DNA of 64,000 nucleotides, from NCBI RefSeq assembly GCF_014905175.1, contig NC_057791.1, forward strand, positions 10,567,177 to 10,631,176. The letters run 5' to 3'. Source of the stretch: Aphidius gifuensis. Its lineage: Eukaryota; Arthropoda; Insecta; Hymenoptera; Braconidae. How positions within the stretch are numbered: position 1 is the first letter of the stretch; the number at the start of each line of letters is the position of its first letter. A program made the translations under genes and the position numbers. The notes beneath the pieces are model-generated. The model was given only the letters and a program-made list of their open reading frames with translations, had not been told where the DNA came from and ran no database searches. Positions 21,541-32,989 of this stretch are shown piece by piece.

Positions 21541-22672
21541 GAGAACTATCGGCCAAGGTTAGCAACGAGGATTTCTCACCATCCTCCTCAAAATCACCGG
21601 GGGGAGCCATGTTGGTTATCTCGGAAGCCAACAACCGTGGGAGTCACGAGAACTAATTCGGGACCCTAACTTAGTCTTAGAAATGGTAGAGGGGCGCGGT
21701 CCACCTGATTGGATTATGAAATACGTAACCAAACCTGAGGAAACTATCGTGAACCAAGCATAGTGTATTACATACGCCTATATTACATTGCGACTATACT
21801 ATAGTAAAATACCTACGTCACAAGTATCGTAAGTGTGGGAGCAAACAGTCTACATGTGAGATATGTATTTTGTATAGGGAACCATACAGCGATCCATCCG
21901 TGACCAGGTCTTACACATACGTTGCCATTGCAATAATAATATATCTCAATATTATTATTATTGTTATTATTTACAGCGATCCATTCGTGAACTCACACAT
22001 ACACATTTATGTGCGATGAATATAATAATAATTATTATTATAATAAGAGAACCATATAGCGTGATCATTAGTATTAGTCCTTCATTGGAAATTCGGACAG
22101 AGTTTCACCAGGACTTAACGTCTGATACCTAGGGAACCTTTACGAGAGATCCAAACGATGTCGAGAGAACCAGTAGTGAACCAAGAGAGCCAGTCAAGAG
22201 AAGAGAAGTGATCAGTTCGAGAGCCAGACAAGTTGTGTCGTCTAACGATAGCGTTCTGTGCTAAGCTACTGTGAGTCCTCTGAATCCCCACTCGCGCGCT
22301 CTCCCACCTATCGTCCCGGACATGCGCAGCACGCTTTCCTAGCCCGCAACACGAATAGGTATCCGATCCAGCCCGTAGCCTTCGGAGAGTTCGTCTTTTT
22401 GACGGATGGAGGGGAAAACTAGCACCGGTCGAGGTTTAACGTATCAAGTCTACTACGGGACCTCGAATATATACGAAACATGTGCCACACTGACACCACT
22501 CGTAGTAGACTTGACCCTCCACAGTGCCCATGCGGTGAACCTTAGAATTATTAACAACTAACTCCTATTAATTGTTAACAATTCAGTTGACATGCAAATA
22601 AATAATTAAAGCTCTTTTGTTAATTATTTATTTCGAGAACCAGCGAAATAATAAATTTCGTTACAACATATA
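21541..22672 (-). mobile_element. LTR-like repeat, copy A, interrupting the integrase
   Basis: Read on the minus strand it begins TGTAACGAAATTTATTATTTC. It is very similar to copy B (24418-25260, plus strand) and to a fragment at 39776-40105. Shared blocks include CGGGCTAGGAAAGCGTGCTG, GACGACACAACTTGTCTGG, TTGGTTCACTACTGGTTCTC and an AATAATAACAATAATAATAA tract. No coding sequence. The TG start, the less AT-rich composition and the dispersed copies suggest an LTR, but no primer site or target duplication was found, and about 25 integrase codons are missing at the junction. Confidence 0.55.
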
Positions 22673-22674
22673 CG

Positions 22675-22860
22675 ACATATACCTTTTTTGAATATTGATT
22701 CCATTGCTAAAGATATCTCTCTTCCAGTTTTATTCCAAGTCCAACAGCCCAGCTGAATTTTGAGAAAATATCGATGAATGTCAAATTATAATTGTAGCCT
22801 GAGTTGACTTTCGAATGTTCAATCATTTTAACAAAATCAGCTCGCCACGTTTCAAAAAAA
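22675..22860 (-). pseudogene. Polinton integrase, catalytic-core 5' part
   Basis: On the minus strand: ETWRADFVKMIEHSKVNSG (first catalytic Asp), then LTFIDIFSKFSWAVGL and an AMESIFKKG region. The frame is broken near 22735. It joins in order, not in sequence, with 21540-20985 across copy A of the LTR-like repeat. Confidence 0.75.
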
Positions 22861-22861
22861 A

Positions 22862-23060
22862 AAAAACCGTTTACCACCGCCTTTCACTCACTGAGGCACC
22901 ATTTGACTTTATTAGACGTCGATGACGACCCATGACGACAAATGACGACTCAACCTCCGCCATCCTTCAATTCGGCAATTGAAAAATCGTTTACCACCGC
23001 CTTTCACTCGCCGAGACACCATTTGACTTCATCAGACGTCGATGATTTGAAATGGCAGCA
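22862..23060 (+). repeat. about 119-bp tandem duplication
   Basis: CCGTTTACCACCGCCTTTCACTC at 22867 recurs as CGTTTACCACCGCCTTTCACTC at 22987, each followed by ACACCATTTGACTT-like sequence and AGACGTCGATGA. Confidence 0.8.
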
Positions 23061-23119
23061 TTTTTTAATTTTTTTTTTTTTTTTTGGTAAAAGAGTTTTT
23101 TCAGCTAATTTTTCCCACG

Positions 23120-23525
23120 AGTCAATAAATTTATATACAGGATGAAGCGTAAGTCGCTAACAGTAGGTATACTACGAGATTGTACGTGAAATTTTATATA
23201 GTGAATGTTTTTACAGTTTGGGTCTACAACGCTTTATGCTTGAGTTATCAACGTTTTAAGTTGACCAATCAGAATCCGGCGTCGAAAATTATTATCATTA
23301 TGGCGTCTGAATCCACGTGTGTAATTACGTGCCATGGATTAAATTGTTTTGTTTTTTTAATTAATTGAAAATTCGAACGCAAGATGTAGCTAAATTATAA
23401 ATTTGCTGGATAAATGGGCAGCTGCAAACTCACACACAATACTCACACTAATCATAATAAAATAATCATTTTTAATTTAAAATCACATTCATATATTTTT
23501 GATCACATTATGTGACGCAAACGAG
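23120..23525 (-). repeat. dispersed repeat, copy 1 (inverted relative to 39000-39420)
   Basis: Matches the complement of 39000-39420 over its length. Shared features are ATGATAATAAT and TCTGATTGGTCAACTTAAAACG, GTACAATCTCGT, a terminal CATCCTGTATA, and a tail of GATCACATTATGTGA palindromes. Apparent short frames in it are not conserved enough to call a gene. Confidence 0.75.
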
Positions 23526-25740
23526 ATTAACTACCGTGCCTATATATTATTGGCATAGAGCTTACCCTAACCCTCCAATTTCTTGGAAATTTATTTTAAA
23601 ATATGATTGATCAGATAAAAATATTTTGTTTTCTGATCATCTTATTAAATCGATATCACACTTTTTAATAAAAAAAAAACAGATTTTTTAGATGTATACT
23701 TTTTTTTAAAACTTTTCAAGCAATTTCAGAAATTGCGTTTTTCTTGATATTTTCTTAAAAACTCAGGGCACTCTGACAAACATTAGAAACCAAAATTGAA
23801 TCAAAGCAATATGGCTTCCAACTCCAGACTCCAGAGCAATCTGACAACATATAAAATAAAATTCAGCAAGAATAGTAGAATGGTGTGAAAGAACATTCAT
23901 TTATATCAGTACAGCAGTCCAATTCAGAGGGCAAAATTAATTTTACATTTTAGGGCTTTTTTTCCGGTGGCGGCGCTTGAAAAACGGCTCTTGTCAAACC
24001 TCTATGCTGAATGTAATTCATGACTAGAGAGCTCATTTTTTTTGTGTTACGTTGGAGTTCACATCGATGTATATGATTATGAGTTATAACATATGTATGT
24101 CCATTGTGAATTAATTGGGGCGATCAGAGCCATACTGACTCAAGCTCGAAAATAAAATTTGGAAAAAATGATAAAATAGTATAAGAGAAAGCAATATTGA
24201 TATGAACTTCGAAAAAAAATTTGTTTTGGTAACCTATCATTATTAATATATTTATTAATTTTTTTTCTCTTGTAGAAAGACAATTGATAATTTGTTTCAT
24301 TGCATCATCTTGAAAATTGTAAGTTCCCTAAAATAATTTGAATAAAGTGCTGTCATCTAACGTATCAAATGGATTGGATACTTTACTGATCATATTATTT
24401 CTTCTCATATTATAAATTGTAACGAAATTCATTATTTCGTGGGTTCTCGAAATAAATAATCGTCAGAATGGATATGGATTATTTATTTGTTAACGTTTGC
24501 GTGTTAATAACCGATGGGAGTTGGTTATTAATAAATAAAGGATCACTAGTGCAAGGCTCTGTGTAGGGTCAAGACTATTATAAATGACATCAATGGGGCG
24601 CCTGTTCGGTGTTTATAACAAGTCTTGATACACCAAACCTTATTGTGGCGAATGCCCCACTCCTCCATCGAAGAGATGAACTCACCGAAGGCTGCGTACA
24701 AAGCCTGATCGTAAACCTATTGAACTGCGGGCTAGGAAAGCGTGCTGCGCATGTCCGGGGGCGATAGGTAGGAGAGTGCTACTGACTGGGGCGAGAGCTC
24801 ACAGCAGCTAAGCACTGAACGTCGTCGTTAGACGACACAACTTGTCTGGCTCTCGAACTGATTACTACCTTCTCTTGACTGGCTCTCTTGGTTCACTACT
24901 GGTTCTCGTGACATCGTTTTGGATCTCTCGCAAAGGTTCTCTAGGTATCAGAAGTTAAGTCCTGGTGAAGCTCTGTCCGAATGGCAGACTAATACTAATG
25001 ATCACGCTATATGGTTCTCTTATTATAATAATAGTTATTATTATATTCTCGCTACATAATGTGTGTGTGATGGTTAGACTATCATGACACATAAATGTGT
25101 ATGTGTGAGTTCACGAATGGATCGCTGTAAATAATAACAATAATAATAATATTGAGATATATTATTATTGCAATGGCAACGTATGTGTAAGACCTGGTCA
25201 CGGATGGATCGCTGTATGGTTCCCTATATAAAATAAATATCTCACGTGTAGACTATTTGGTGTACATATATGATAGATGTGAACTCCAACGTAACACAGA
25301 AAAAATAAGCTCTCTAGTCATGAATTACATTTTACATAGAGGTTTGACAACAAGTTTTTCAAGCGCCGCCATCGGATAAAAAAAGCCCTAAAGTGTAAAA
25401 TTTATTTAGCCCTGTGAATTGGACTGCAGTATCTAATATCTCTTCGATGGTGCGCGCGCCATATGTTGTTGAGATATGGGCGCAAAACCTGCTTATCAAG
25501 ACGAAAATTATATATATAATCATTATCATGTGCTAATCAAGAGGCACGGTATTGCCTCGCGTCAAGTATAAGAGAAAAAAAAGTAGGGAAACGAGATAAC
25601 TACCGAGCCTATGTATAAATAATCGGTATAGAGCTAACCCGTCACCCTTCAATTTCTTGTGAATCATTAAAAATATGATTGAGAACAGATAAAAATAATC
25701 TGTCTTCTGATCATCCTATAAATCACATGTTAATTTTAAT
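23516..25740. repeat. composite repeat: direct and inverted blocks around LTR-like copy B
   Basis: 23516-23660 and 25590-25735 are direct copies (ACGAGAT.AACTACCG, then CCAATTTCTTG, then ATCATCTTAT/ATCATCCTAT). 23915-24070 and 25266-25440 are inverted copies (CAGTCCAATTCA, GGGCTTTTTTTCC, GACTAGAGAGCT, GTGTTACGTTGGAGTTCACAT). LTR-like copy B lies between. I read this as an older repetitive element split by copy B plus local duplication. Confidence 0.55.
24418..25260 (+). mobile_element. LTR-like repeat, copy B
   Basis: Begins TGTAACGAAATTCATTATTTCG and follows copy A through most of its length, diverging after GTAGACT near 25255. Non-coding. It contains a TATAATAATAGTTATTATTATA palindrome-like tract near 25025. 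Confidence 0.55.
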
Positions 25741-25815
25741 GACAATGAAAGATGGTTGCTGTCAGTGAGAACATTATCATAAAGTACCGAAGCTAGTGAG
25801 AATGACGACATCAAT

Positions 25816-27507
25816 CCGACAGTCAGCTTGTGCACTGATCTCATACAAAAACGACTTAAAACCGACACACGACTATAAAGATTTCTGAGTCACGAAAATG
25901 AAGAGTAATAAATGCATTTGAAAAATAAAATGATATGTCTTAAAATTTCTAAATAATATTCTTATAATTCAAGACACATTAGAATTTTTTTTAAATAATT
26001 TTTTTATTGAAAAAACTCAATTCTCTTTGTGTATTATAAGTGAGGTTATGCTGTCAGAATCATCTGTACACTACTGTGAGACTTTACAATTCTCACCCAA
26101 TTCCGACACACGACTGTGAGATTTGTAAATCCGACAGACGTACGACAGTATATTTCTGATTTGTATTTTTCAATATAAAAAATCATTTTATCACTAAAAT
26201 ATAGAGATACACACGAGACGAGACGAGATTTGTTCGAGTCTTGTCTCGGTCTCGAAAAATAACCAAAACAACAGTCTCGTCTCGGTATCGTCTCGGCTGA
26301 AAAAATCAGAGTCTCGTCTCGGTCTCGTCTCGAGTAGTCTCGGCTGTATAAATATAAAGTAAACAAAAGTAAACTTTTTTTTTTATTATCAATACAACAT
26401 TTTTGAATATATACATCCTTGTAATATACCTATGCATATAAAGTATTTTTTTTTCTTTTTTATTCTTTTATAACGTATGAGTACTTAATTAGTTTTTTTT
26501 CAATTATTAATCAACAATGAATATTGCATTTATTTTATCTCAAAAATTACGTATTGATTGTAATGAAAAACAAACAAAAAAAATATATAACATGAATATA
26601 AATTAATAATAAATAAACCAAGTTTAAATTAAAAAAAAAATGCTTATTCATGCTCTGATTTAACATATATAATGAAGATGTTCTTTATTTATTTCGTACG
26701 TCTAAATCAAAATATAATTTACCATTATTTTTTTAAATTAAGCTGGATTTCAATTTAATTTTTATTCATCTCATATATTTTTTTGTTTCTTTATAGTTAT
26801 TATATAGATGCAATATGTATACGAACTTAATACTAAAAAAGGCACCACAAAAAAAAAAAAAAAAAAAAAAAAATTAAGATAACCAAATTTGATATCATAG
26901 GGACCTATGGGCGGGGTTTGACCGGTCCCACACACATTTATTGTGTAAAATCTTATCCGTGAGGCAATATGGCGCATTCCAAACGATTTTACTATAGTAT
27001 GCTATGGTCAACAAGCTATACTATATAAAATTTTTAATGTGACTTCAATCATTTGGAAATAGTTCACTGTGTGCCACCAGATGCCATGGTGAATAAGTCA
27101 GATCCCTATTGATGACACGGCAAGACTCTCGCGAGAAGTCTTGGACTTATGCTAGTATCGTCTCGGTCTCGTCTCGTGTGCATCTCTATTAAAAATTTTT
27201 GTTTAATAATAAAGTATAAATATTCATAAATATTTGAATAACTTTGGGCGTATTGGATTTTTTTTTAAAATTAATTTACATTTTTAATAAAGTACAAAAT
27301 GAAAATGATATATATAAATTAAAAAATTATTTTAAAAAAATTCTAATGTCTCGTAAATTATAAGAATATTATTTAGAAATTTTTAGACATAATATTTTAT
27401 TTTTCAAATGCTTTTCACTATTCATTTTCGTGACTCAGAAATCCTTATAGTCATGTGTCGGTTTTGTGTCGTTTTTGTATGAGATCAGTGCACAAACCAA
27501 CTGTCGG
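25816..27507. mobile_element. palindromic element split by a hAT-type MITE
   Basis: 25816-25990 (CCGACAG at the start, TGTGCACTGATCTCATACAA, then ATTTCTGAGTCACGAAAATG) is inverted at 27340-27507. The two arms surround an internal hAT-type MITE (26202-27188). No coding frame. Superfamily unknown. Confidence 0.75.
26202..27188. mobile_element. hAT-type MITE with TCTCG/GAGAC arrays
   Basis: Ends TAGAGATACACACGAGACGA and CTCGTCTCGTGTGCATCTCTA. Sub-terminal arrays of TCTCG run inward at 26211-26345 and 27155-27180. Flanks CTAAAATA and TTAAAAAT are only partly alike, so the 8-bp duplication has decayed or is absent. It contains a homopolymer A tract near 26850-26872. Confidence 0.7.
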
Positions 27508-28127
27508 CATTTTTGCTAAGGAGATCTTCAAGCTTGGTTAAGAAAAGATTTATCAGTAGGTTCAGTTAATTATTTTGTCAACTGATACAACAAAAACAAT
27601 TGATATAGATGTGTCCGTAGCTTTTTATTAATTTAAATAAATAAATGCTCATAGGAAAAATGGTAGCAAAGGAAAAGAAGTTGCCACATGTTAATTTATA
27701 CAGAATTAATCTAGCCAAAGATATTAACTTGTAGGCAACATCCTTTTTTTAGCTAATGTTTTTCCCATAGCTTTTTATCAATTCAAATAATATTCATAAT
27801 TTTAATTATATTTATAATAATACTTAACATTCTTTCATTAAAAATCTTTGCCAATGGCTGTTTTATTAATTAATAAATAAATTTTATTTTAATAATTATT
27901 AAAAGAGCCATTGGCAAATGTTTCTAGTGATGCCAAATAAAAAAAATTGAATAAAAAAATTGTTTCAAGAGAAATATCCCGCCAACATACATTTGCATTT
28001 CTTAAAAAAAATGCCCTTAACGATATCCTACACAATCCTTAGGTAGATATTTTTGCGTTTTTTTTTTTTTTAATGCCATTCAACAAAAACCCAATTAATT
28101 AATTCGTTGAAACTTGGAGGAATCTCA

Positions 28128-28200
28128 AAAGCTCTGTGGCTTAGAGGACTAAGGCAGCTGTCCAGAACAGGCTCGGGTTCGTATCTCGGCGGGAAATTTG
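28128..28200 (+). other. tRNA-like sequence
   Basis: GTGGCTTAGAGGACTAAGG resembles an A-box/D-arm and GGGTTCGTATCTC a B box; T-rich sequence follows. No well-paired acceptor stem, so it is not called a tRNA gene. Confidence 0.35.
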
Positions 28201-28378
28201 TTTTTCATTTTAAGTTTCTATTCTTCTAAAAATCATAATTCACCAGAAATCTTTTCCAGTGAATATATTAATATTTGCCTTTCCTATCGAAAGTGAACCT
28301 AAATTGTTACATCACATGGCTGACAAAGATGCTTAAAATGACATTTCAATAAAATTATCGATTTACTTTGTATTACAG

Positions 28379-28528
28379 ATTGTTACCAGCGTATTGTGTG
28401 GGCATCTGTTTCTGGTATGTTGGATCATGTTGTGCTTTGGTGGTCTCACGAAGGGCTTGCAATTTCTAACAGTCGTGACACACATCATCTCAAAAACTGG
28501 CTTCATCGATTTCTTCAATCGCCTGATA
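28379..28528 (+). CDS. host gene exon (upstream of Polinton-bearing intron)
   Basis: Acceptor TTTGTATTACAG ends at 28378. The exon is open in one frame (after two bases completing a codon), including CYQRIVWASVSGMLDHVVLW and NWLHRFLQSPD, with unusually normal composition for this window. A donor A|GTAAAT follows at 28529. Read without that donor the frame stops at 28543-28545. The preferred donor leaves phase 1, which the exon at 38505 completes. Protein family not recognised; upstream exons were not found. Confidence 0.6.
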
Positions 28529-28576
28529 GTAAATTACTAGAATAATTTGTTCTCACGATTTCTTTCTAAGTTATAA

Positions 28577-28830
28577 AATTTAACGTTAGCAGTTATACAG
28601 GGCCGATTCTGGATTAGTGGTGAGGGGTCAAGGAGGCAGGAGTCGGGGTCGGGGAGTCAGATCGGAGATGTGAAACGATATCGTAGTCTGACACGTCGGA
28701 ATCGGGAGGTCAGATTGGAGGTGTGAATGATATTGTAGTCTGCTACCATGTATCGGGGTGTCAGATCGAAGGTCGAAATCTCAAAGTGTTAAAAGATATT
28801 ATAGTCTGACCCCATATTTATTCAATCGTA
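28577..28830 (+). repeat. left Polinton TIR with about 52-bp internal repeats
   Basis: Three units of a GGGAGTCAGATCGGAGATGTGAA type start near 28652, 28703 and 28755, each ending in GTAGTCTG. Only one unit is obvious in the right terminus (38283-38421), so the number of units differs between ends. Confidence 0.75.
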
Positions 28831-29282
28831 ATTTTAAAAGTTAAAAAATTCTGAGAAATATTAATCTCGAAAAAACTTCCAGAATATTCTTGGTTATTTA
28901 TTTTGCAGGGGCAAGTTATATAAGAACGCCAAGTTTTTTGTTTGAGAAATTAGTCAATTGCAAACTCTCGTGCACGTAACATCTGAATTAAAACTGAGTG
29001 ATTAAACTATTGTATAAAAATGGCAATTTTCGTTGTCATACACTATTCTGGCAACGTGATGTACCATTTGAAGGTTCATTCAAAAAAATCAATGGAATTT
29101 AAGAGAAAGCTGATTTTATTTGTGTCAAAGGATTAGGAAAGAAAAAGTGGTTAGATAATATTATTAAAAAATAATGAAATAAAAAGTTTCGAAATTAAGA
29201 ATGGCCGGTATCGTAAAGTTTGTTACTCTAAATTTAAAAGAACTTTTGAAATGAAAATAGTTATGCAGTAAGCGTAAGAGCA

Positions 29283-30200
29283 TCAACATGATGAGTGAAA
29301 TGTTCGATAAAAAAAAAAAAAAATCTGTATCAGATTACAAAAGCTACCAATGCGATACGCCATAAACAAAAAATGTTAAAAATAAATCAAAACGCTTCAG
29401 AAAAATGTGCAAGTAATATATTTAAGCCTTTTATAACACCTTTGGAGGAATTGGAAAATCAAACAACAACATCAAGTGATATAAAAAACGAAGTAAATAA
29501 TGAACTTGGAAATAATGTTGTGAAAGAAAAACAAGCAAAGGAGGAAGATGATTATGATAATGATGTTTTTTATAAATCGTTCGATAAGTTTGATAAAAAT
29601 TCTGTAAGAGAGTCACTTGATCAAACATTTTCTACACTAGATACTTCTTTTTCGAAAAATAATGAAAAATATATGAAAAAGGTCGATGTCAGTAAAAGTC
29701 GATCAACAGAATTTCTAGTACGGAAACTTGATAATAATCTTATGTTTTAAAACTCAAATATTAAATTTGAAAGTAACGAAATCTTCATTGAAGATGAAAC
29801 TTATGTAGAGACACCAGGTTTATTGGAACTCCTTTTCAATTATAAAGTTGATGACTCATTAATAAATAATGATGATAAAAAAATTTTTATCAAAATTATT
29901 AAATTAACAAGTGCCCAGTATAGATATTTCAAACCTCATAGTAGACTGAGAAAAGAAACAAATGCCAAGTATGAAAATATATTTCACCATTCATGTAACT
30001 TACAACAAAAACTGGAACATCGCTACCTCGTTATAAGGTTACAAACAAAAGTAATAAATTTGATTACCTTCATTGGAATGTTCCAAATGAACTTATTGAT
30101 CGTCTTCAATTAATGTTGGCTTTTCAAGCGGCCGGTAATCTAAATGATACTAATGAAATCTTTCTCATAATTAAAGAACTGAGAGAAGCTGGCATTATTT
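29283..30200 (+). pseudogene. Polinton-associated protein of unknown function (broken)
   Basis: Pieces at 29295-29750 and 29760-30200. The N-terminal part has KATNAIRHKQKMLKI and FKPFITPLEELEN, then a long Asp/Asn/Lys-rich region. After a stop at 29748 the same gene seems to continue with PGLLELLF, RYFKPHSRLRKE and, in another frame, a C-terminal NELIDRLQLML and IIKELREAGII. This arrangement recurs in insect Polinton-type elements, from memory; the function is not known to me. At least two frame breaks. Confidence 0.6.
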
Positions 30201-30224
30201 ATTAATTTATAAGCATATCACACT

Positions 30225-30669
30225 TAAGCTCAGTTGCTCATCAGCTGTCAGCATAAGAATAGATATTTTTGGACGACTATCAAAAAATAAAAGTTCATTA
30301 CAAAGTGTTCTAGGTCCTCCAGGTGATGGTTTCAAACGAACATCAGATGGACATTATGAAATCAATAATAAACGATTGTGTAATGTTGCTGATCCGGTAG
30401 AATCGAATGATGCAACATCTGTTAAAATTACTAAGACTATCATAAAAGAAGAAACACGAATTTTATATCAATTCAATAATTCCCTACGAGATGATGTTGA
30501 TAAAAATAATATAATAGCAAATTCACTTCAGTCTCAATTTCAAGAATTCATCAAGAATTATCATGTTGAATTTGAAACAGCACAAAGTCTTTCACTCCGC
30601 AATATAAAATCCATTCAGGCATTGGAGTCCAGATTAACTTTATCGAATAGAGCCTTTGAGAATTTCTAA
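30225..30669 (+). pseudogene. fiber-like protein (GPPGDG plus coiled coil) of Polinton
   Basis: Contains GPPGDGFKRTSDGHYEINNK and RLCNVADPVESNDAT, followed by about 90 residues of heptad-like sequence (VDKNNIIANSLQSQFQEF and so on) to the stop at 30667-30669. A collagen-like GPPGDG leading into a coiled coil fits a spike or fiber, but this role is inference. The open frame proper begins at about 30376; the part before it shares the frame but has no clear start. It sits directly upstream of integrase. Confidence 0.5.
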
Positions 30670-30766
30670 CTAAATTTTGAAAAATCACTGAACACATTGA
30701 GCACTGAAATTTAAAATTTGGAAATTAAAATAATAAAAAAACTTACAATCTCGGATATTCATATCA

Positions 30767-31735
30767 GGACACTTGAAAATCGTTCGAATGGATCATAAAA
30801 AAGCAATAGTTACTCATGAGCTACACAGATGCGCTCGGAGGAATTATACTTGTTGTCATGTTGACATTAGAGGATTGGATGAAACTTGGCAAGCAGATCT
30901 AGTTGACATGCAAGCTTATACATCTGTTAATCGAAACTATAATATTTGCTCGCAATTATTGATGTATTTTCTAAAATTTGCATGGGCTATACTAATAAAA
31001 TCAACAACTGGAAAAAATGTTACAGCAGCAATGAAATTTGTACTTGATAAAGGACGTATTCCGAAAAATTCACATGTTGACCAAGGAAAAGAATTTTACA
31101 ACAGGGAATTTGAAGCTTTTATGCAAAAACAAAATAAATGTGTACTCAACATACAGCGATCTCAAAGCATCAATTGTTGAACGTTTCAATAGAACTCGGA
31201 ATAATGAAATGTGGGAAAAATTCACTTATCCAAGAACCTACAAGTGGTTAGGAATTTTATCGAGTCTGCTTAAAAAATCCAATAACTCAAAAACAGAACA
31301 ATAAAAATAAAACCAATAGATATAAATAAAACAAATTAAAAGCAACTATTGAAAAATGTTTATATAATTTTTAAAGTAAATCGTAATATTATAAATAAAT
31401 TTAACGTTGGTGATGAAGTTTGAACTAGTAAATACAAAAATATTTTTTAGAAAGGATATACACCAAACTTTACAACAGAAAGTTTTACAATCAAGGAAGT
31501 AAAAAATATGGATCCAGTGACTTATAAACTCATTGATTATGAAGATCATACAATTGAAGGAGGATTCTATGAGAAAGAATTAACAAAAGTTAAATGTCCT
31601 AATATTTATTTAATTGAAAAAGTAGTGAAAAACGTGGTCATAAATTATATGTAAAATAATCCGGTTTTGATGACTCGCACAATAGTTGGATAAATGAAAC
31701 AGACCTGCAAATAAAATATATATTATAATTTTGGA
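30767..31735 (+). pseudogene. Polinton retroviral-type integrase with chromodomain, frameshifted
   Basis: Catalytic core motifs: Asp in LDETWQADLVDM, Asp in SHVDQGKEFYN, and Glu in IVERFNRTRN, giving the D,D-E triad. A frameshift near 31140 and stops after 31304 separate core and C-terminus. Later frames show GYTPNFTTESFTIKEV (barrel region) and IYLIEKVVK followed by SGFDDSHNSWINETDL, a chromodomain. The enzyme would insert the element DNA; here it is inactive. It converges with PolB, which ends about 40 bp away on the other strand. Confidence 0.85.
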
Positions 31736-31774
31736 ATAAATAAAAAATCATATCATTTTCATCATCTTTTTATT

Positions 31775-32612
31775 TTACAACCCCATGGCACAGTAATAGT
31801 AGTATTTGGTAACAATTGTCTCTTATCATCTAACCAACTTAATGCCATTTTCTTTTGTGCTATAGTATTTACTTCATGTATCTTACTTCTAATTAAATAC
31901 AGAGTTTTTGTTGATAGTTCATGATCGAAAAGACATTTTTTATAATCCTTAAAAGTAATTTCTTTTAGATTTGAACTTTTTACCTCTTTTGCTCTTTCAG
32001 TATCTTTTTTTTCTCCAAGAACACGAAATGTATAGAGTTTAGCTCTTAAACCAATAAATTCAGTTATAATTTTTCCACAGCTTTCATCATGAGTCCAAGT
32101 ACTTTTTTATTTACACGAGGCATTTCGAAAATATTATTTTCAGAATAATCTGGAGTATCAAATTTATCTAAACTTTTTTTTATTTCTTCATAAACATTAT
32201 AATTAAAATTAATATTGGATGTATTCTATTTGATGTCAATCTGTATAATTCACGTTACATTCAGGATGAGCTTCGCCACAAAGTGTCCGGTGAAATGATC
32301 GTGATCGAGATGCTTAATGTCTGTCGGTAAAAATTCTTTTTTACAAATATGAAATGTTTGAGCTATTCGAAAGTTCATAATTTCTTTATTAGTAAGAGGT
32401 CTTATTGGTATTGGATGATTCTAAATATTATTAACTTGATGAGTCCTCTTTTGAAGTTCTTTGACCAACTATTCTATACAATCAGGACCACAATAGGTCA
32501 TATATTCTGACAAAGACTCGTCATTGAACAATAGAAATAATAGGCAGCACTGTATGGTCGATGATTGTCCAAATCATTCTCTCCAGGTTCCAAAATACAT
32601 TCAAGATCTCTA
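31775..32612 (-). pseudogene. Polinton DNA polymerase B, C-terminal and exonuclease-end part
   Basis: Reading leftward on the minus strand from 32612: DLECILEPGENDLDNHRPYS (exonuclease-domain start), a Cys/His cluster with CHICKKEFLP and DHDHFTGH, then, after a jump over the palm, PRVNKKV, FIGLRAKLYTFRVLGEKKDT, KDYKKCLFDHEL and KMALSWLDDKR near 31820. The catalytic palm motifs are missing between about 32260 and 32230. Multiple frameshifts. The N-terminal part lies beyond the pogo element at 35361-36610. Confidence 0.8.
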
Positions 32613-32989
32613 TAAGGTAAACGTGGGGGTTCGTGACACAGTTAGAGCTGTGACAGAGGTTATTTTATATTTCTGATAATTACTCGCTGAAATAATTAAA
32701 TGTAACGATTGAAACGTATAAAGCAACTTGTTCTTGATCAAATAAAATTTAAATTATAGCTATAGTTAATAATTTAATATTTTAAAAATTTAATTTTAAA
32801 ATACCTCTAAATGTCCCGGTCTGTGACCGCCTCAAAATCTTGTAAAACAGTTCGTGACATAACGTGAGGGGGTTCGTGACAACCATAAATAAAATTTATT
32901 AAAATAATAAATAAGTAAGATAAATATTTGTTTTCAACTGAAAAATAGTTTATTAAAAAAGTATAAAGAGTTAGAAAATATATTTTCGT

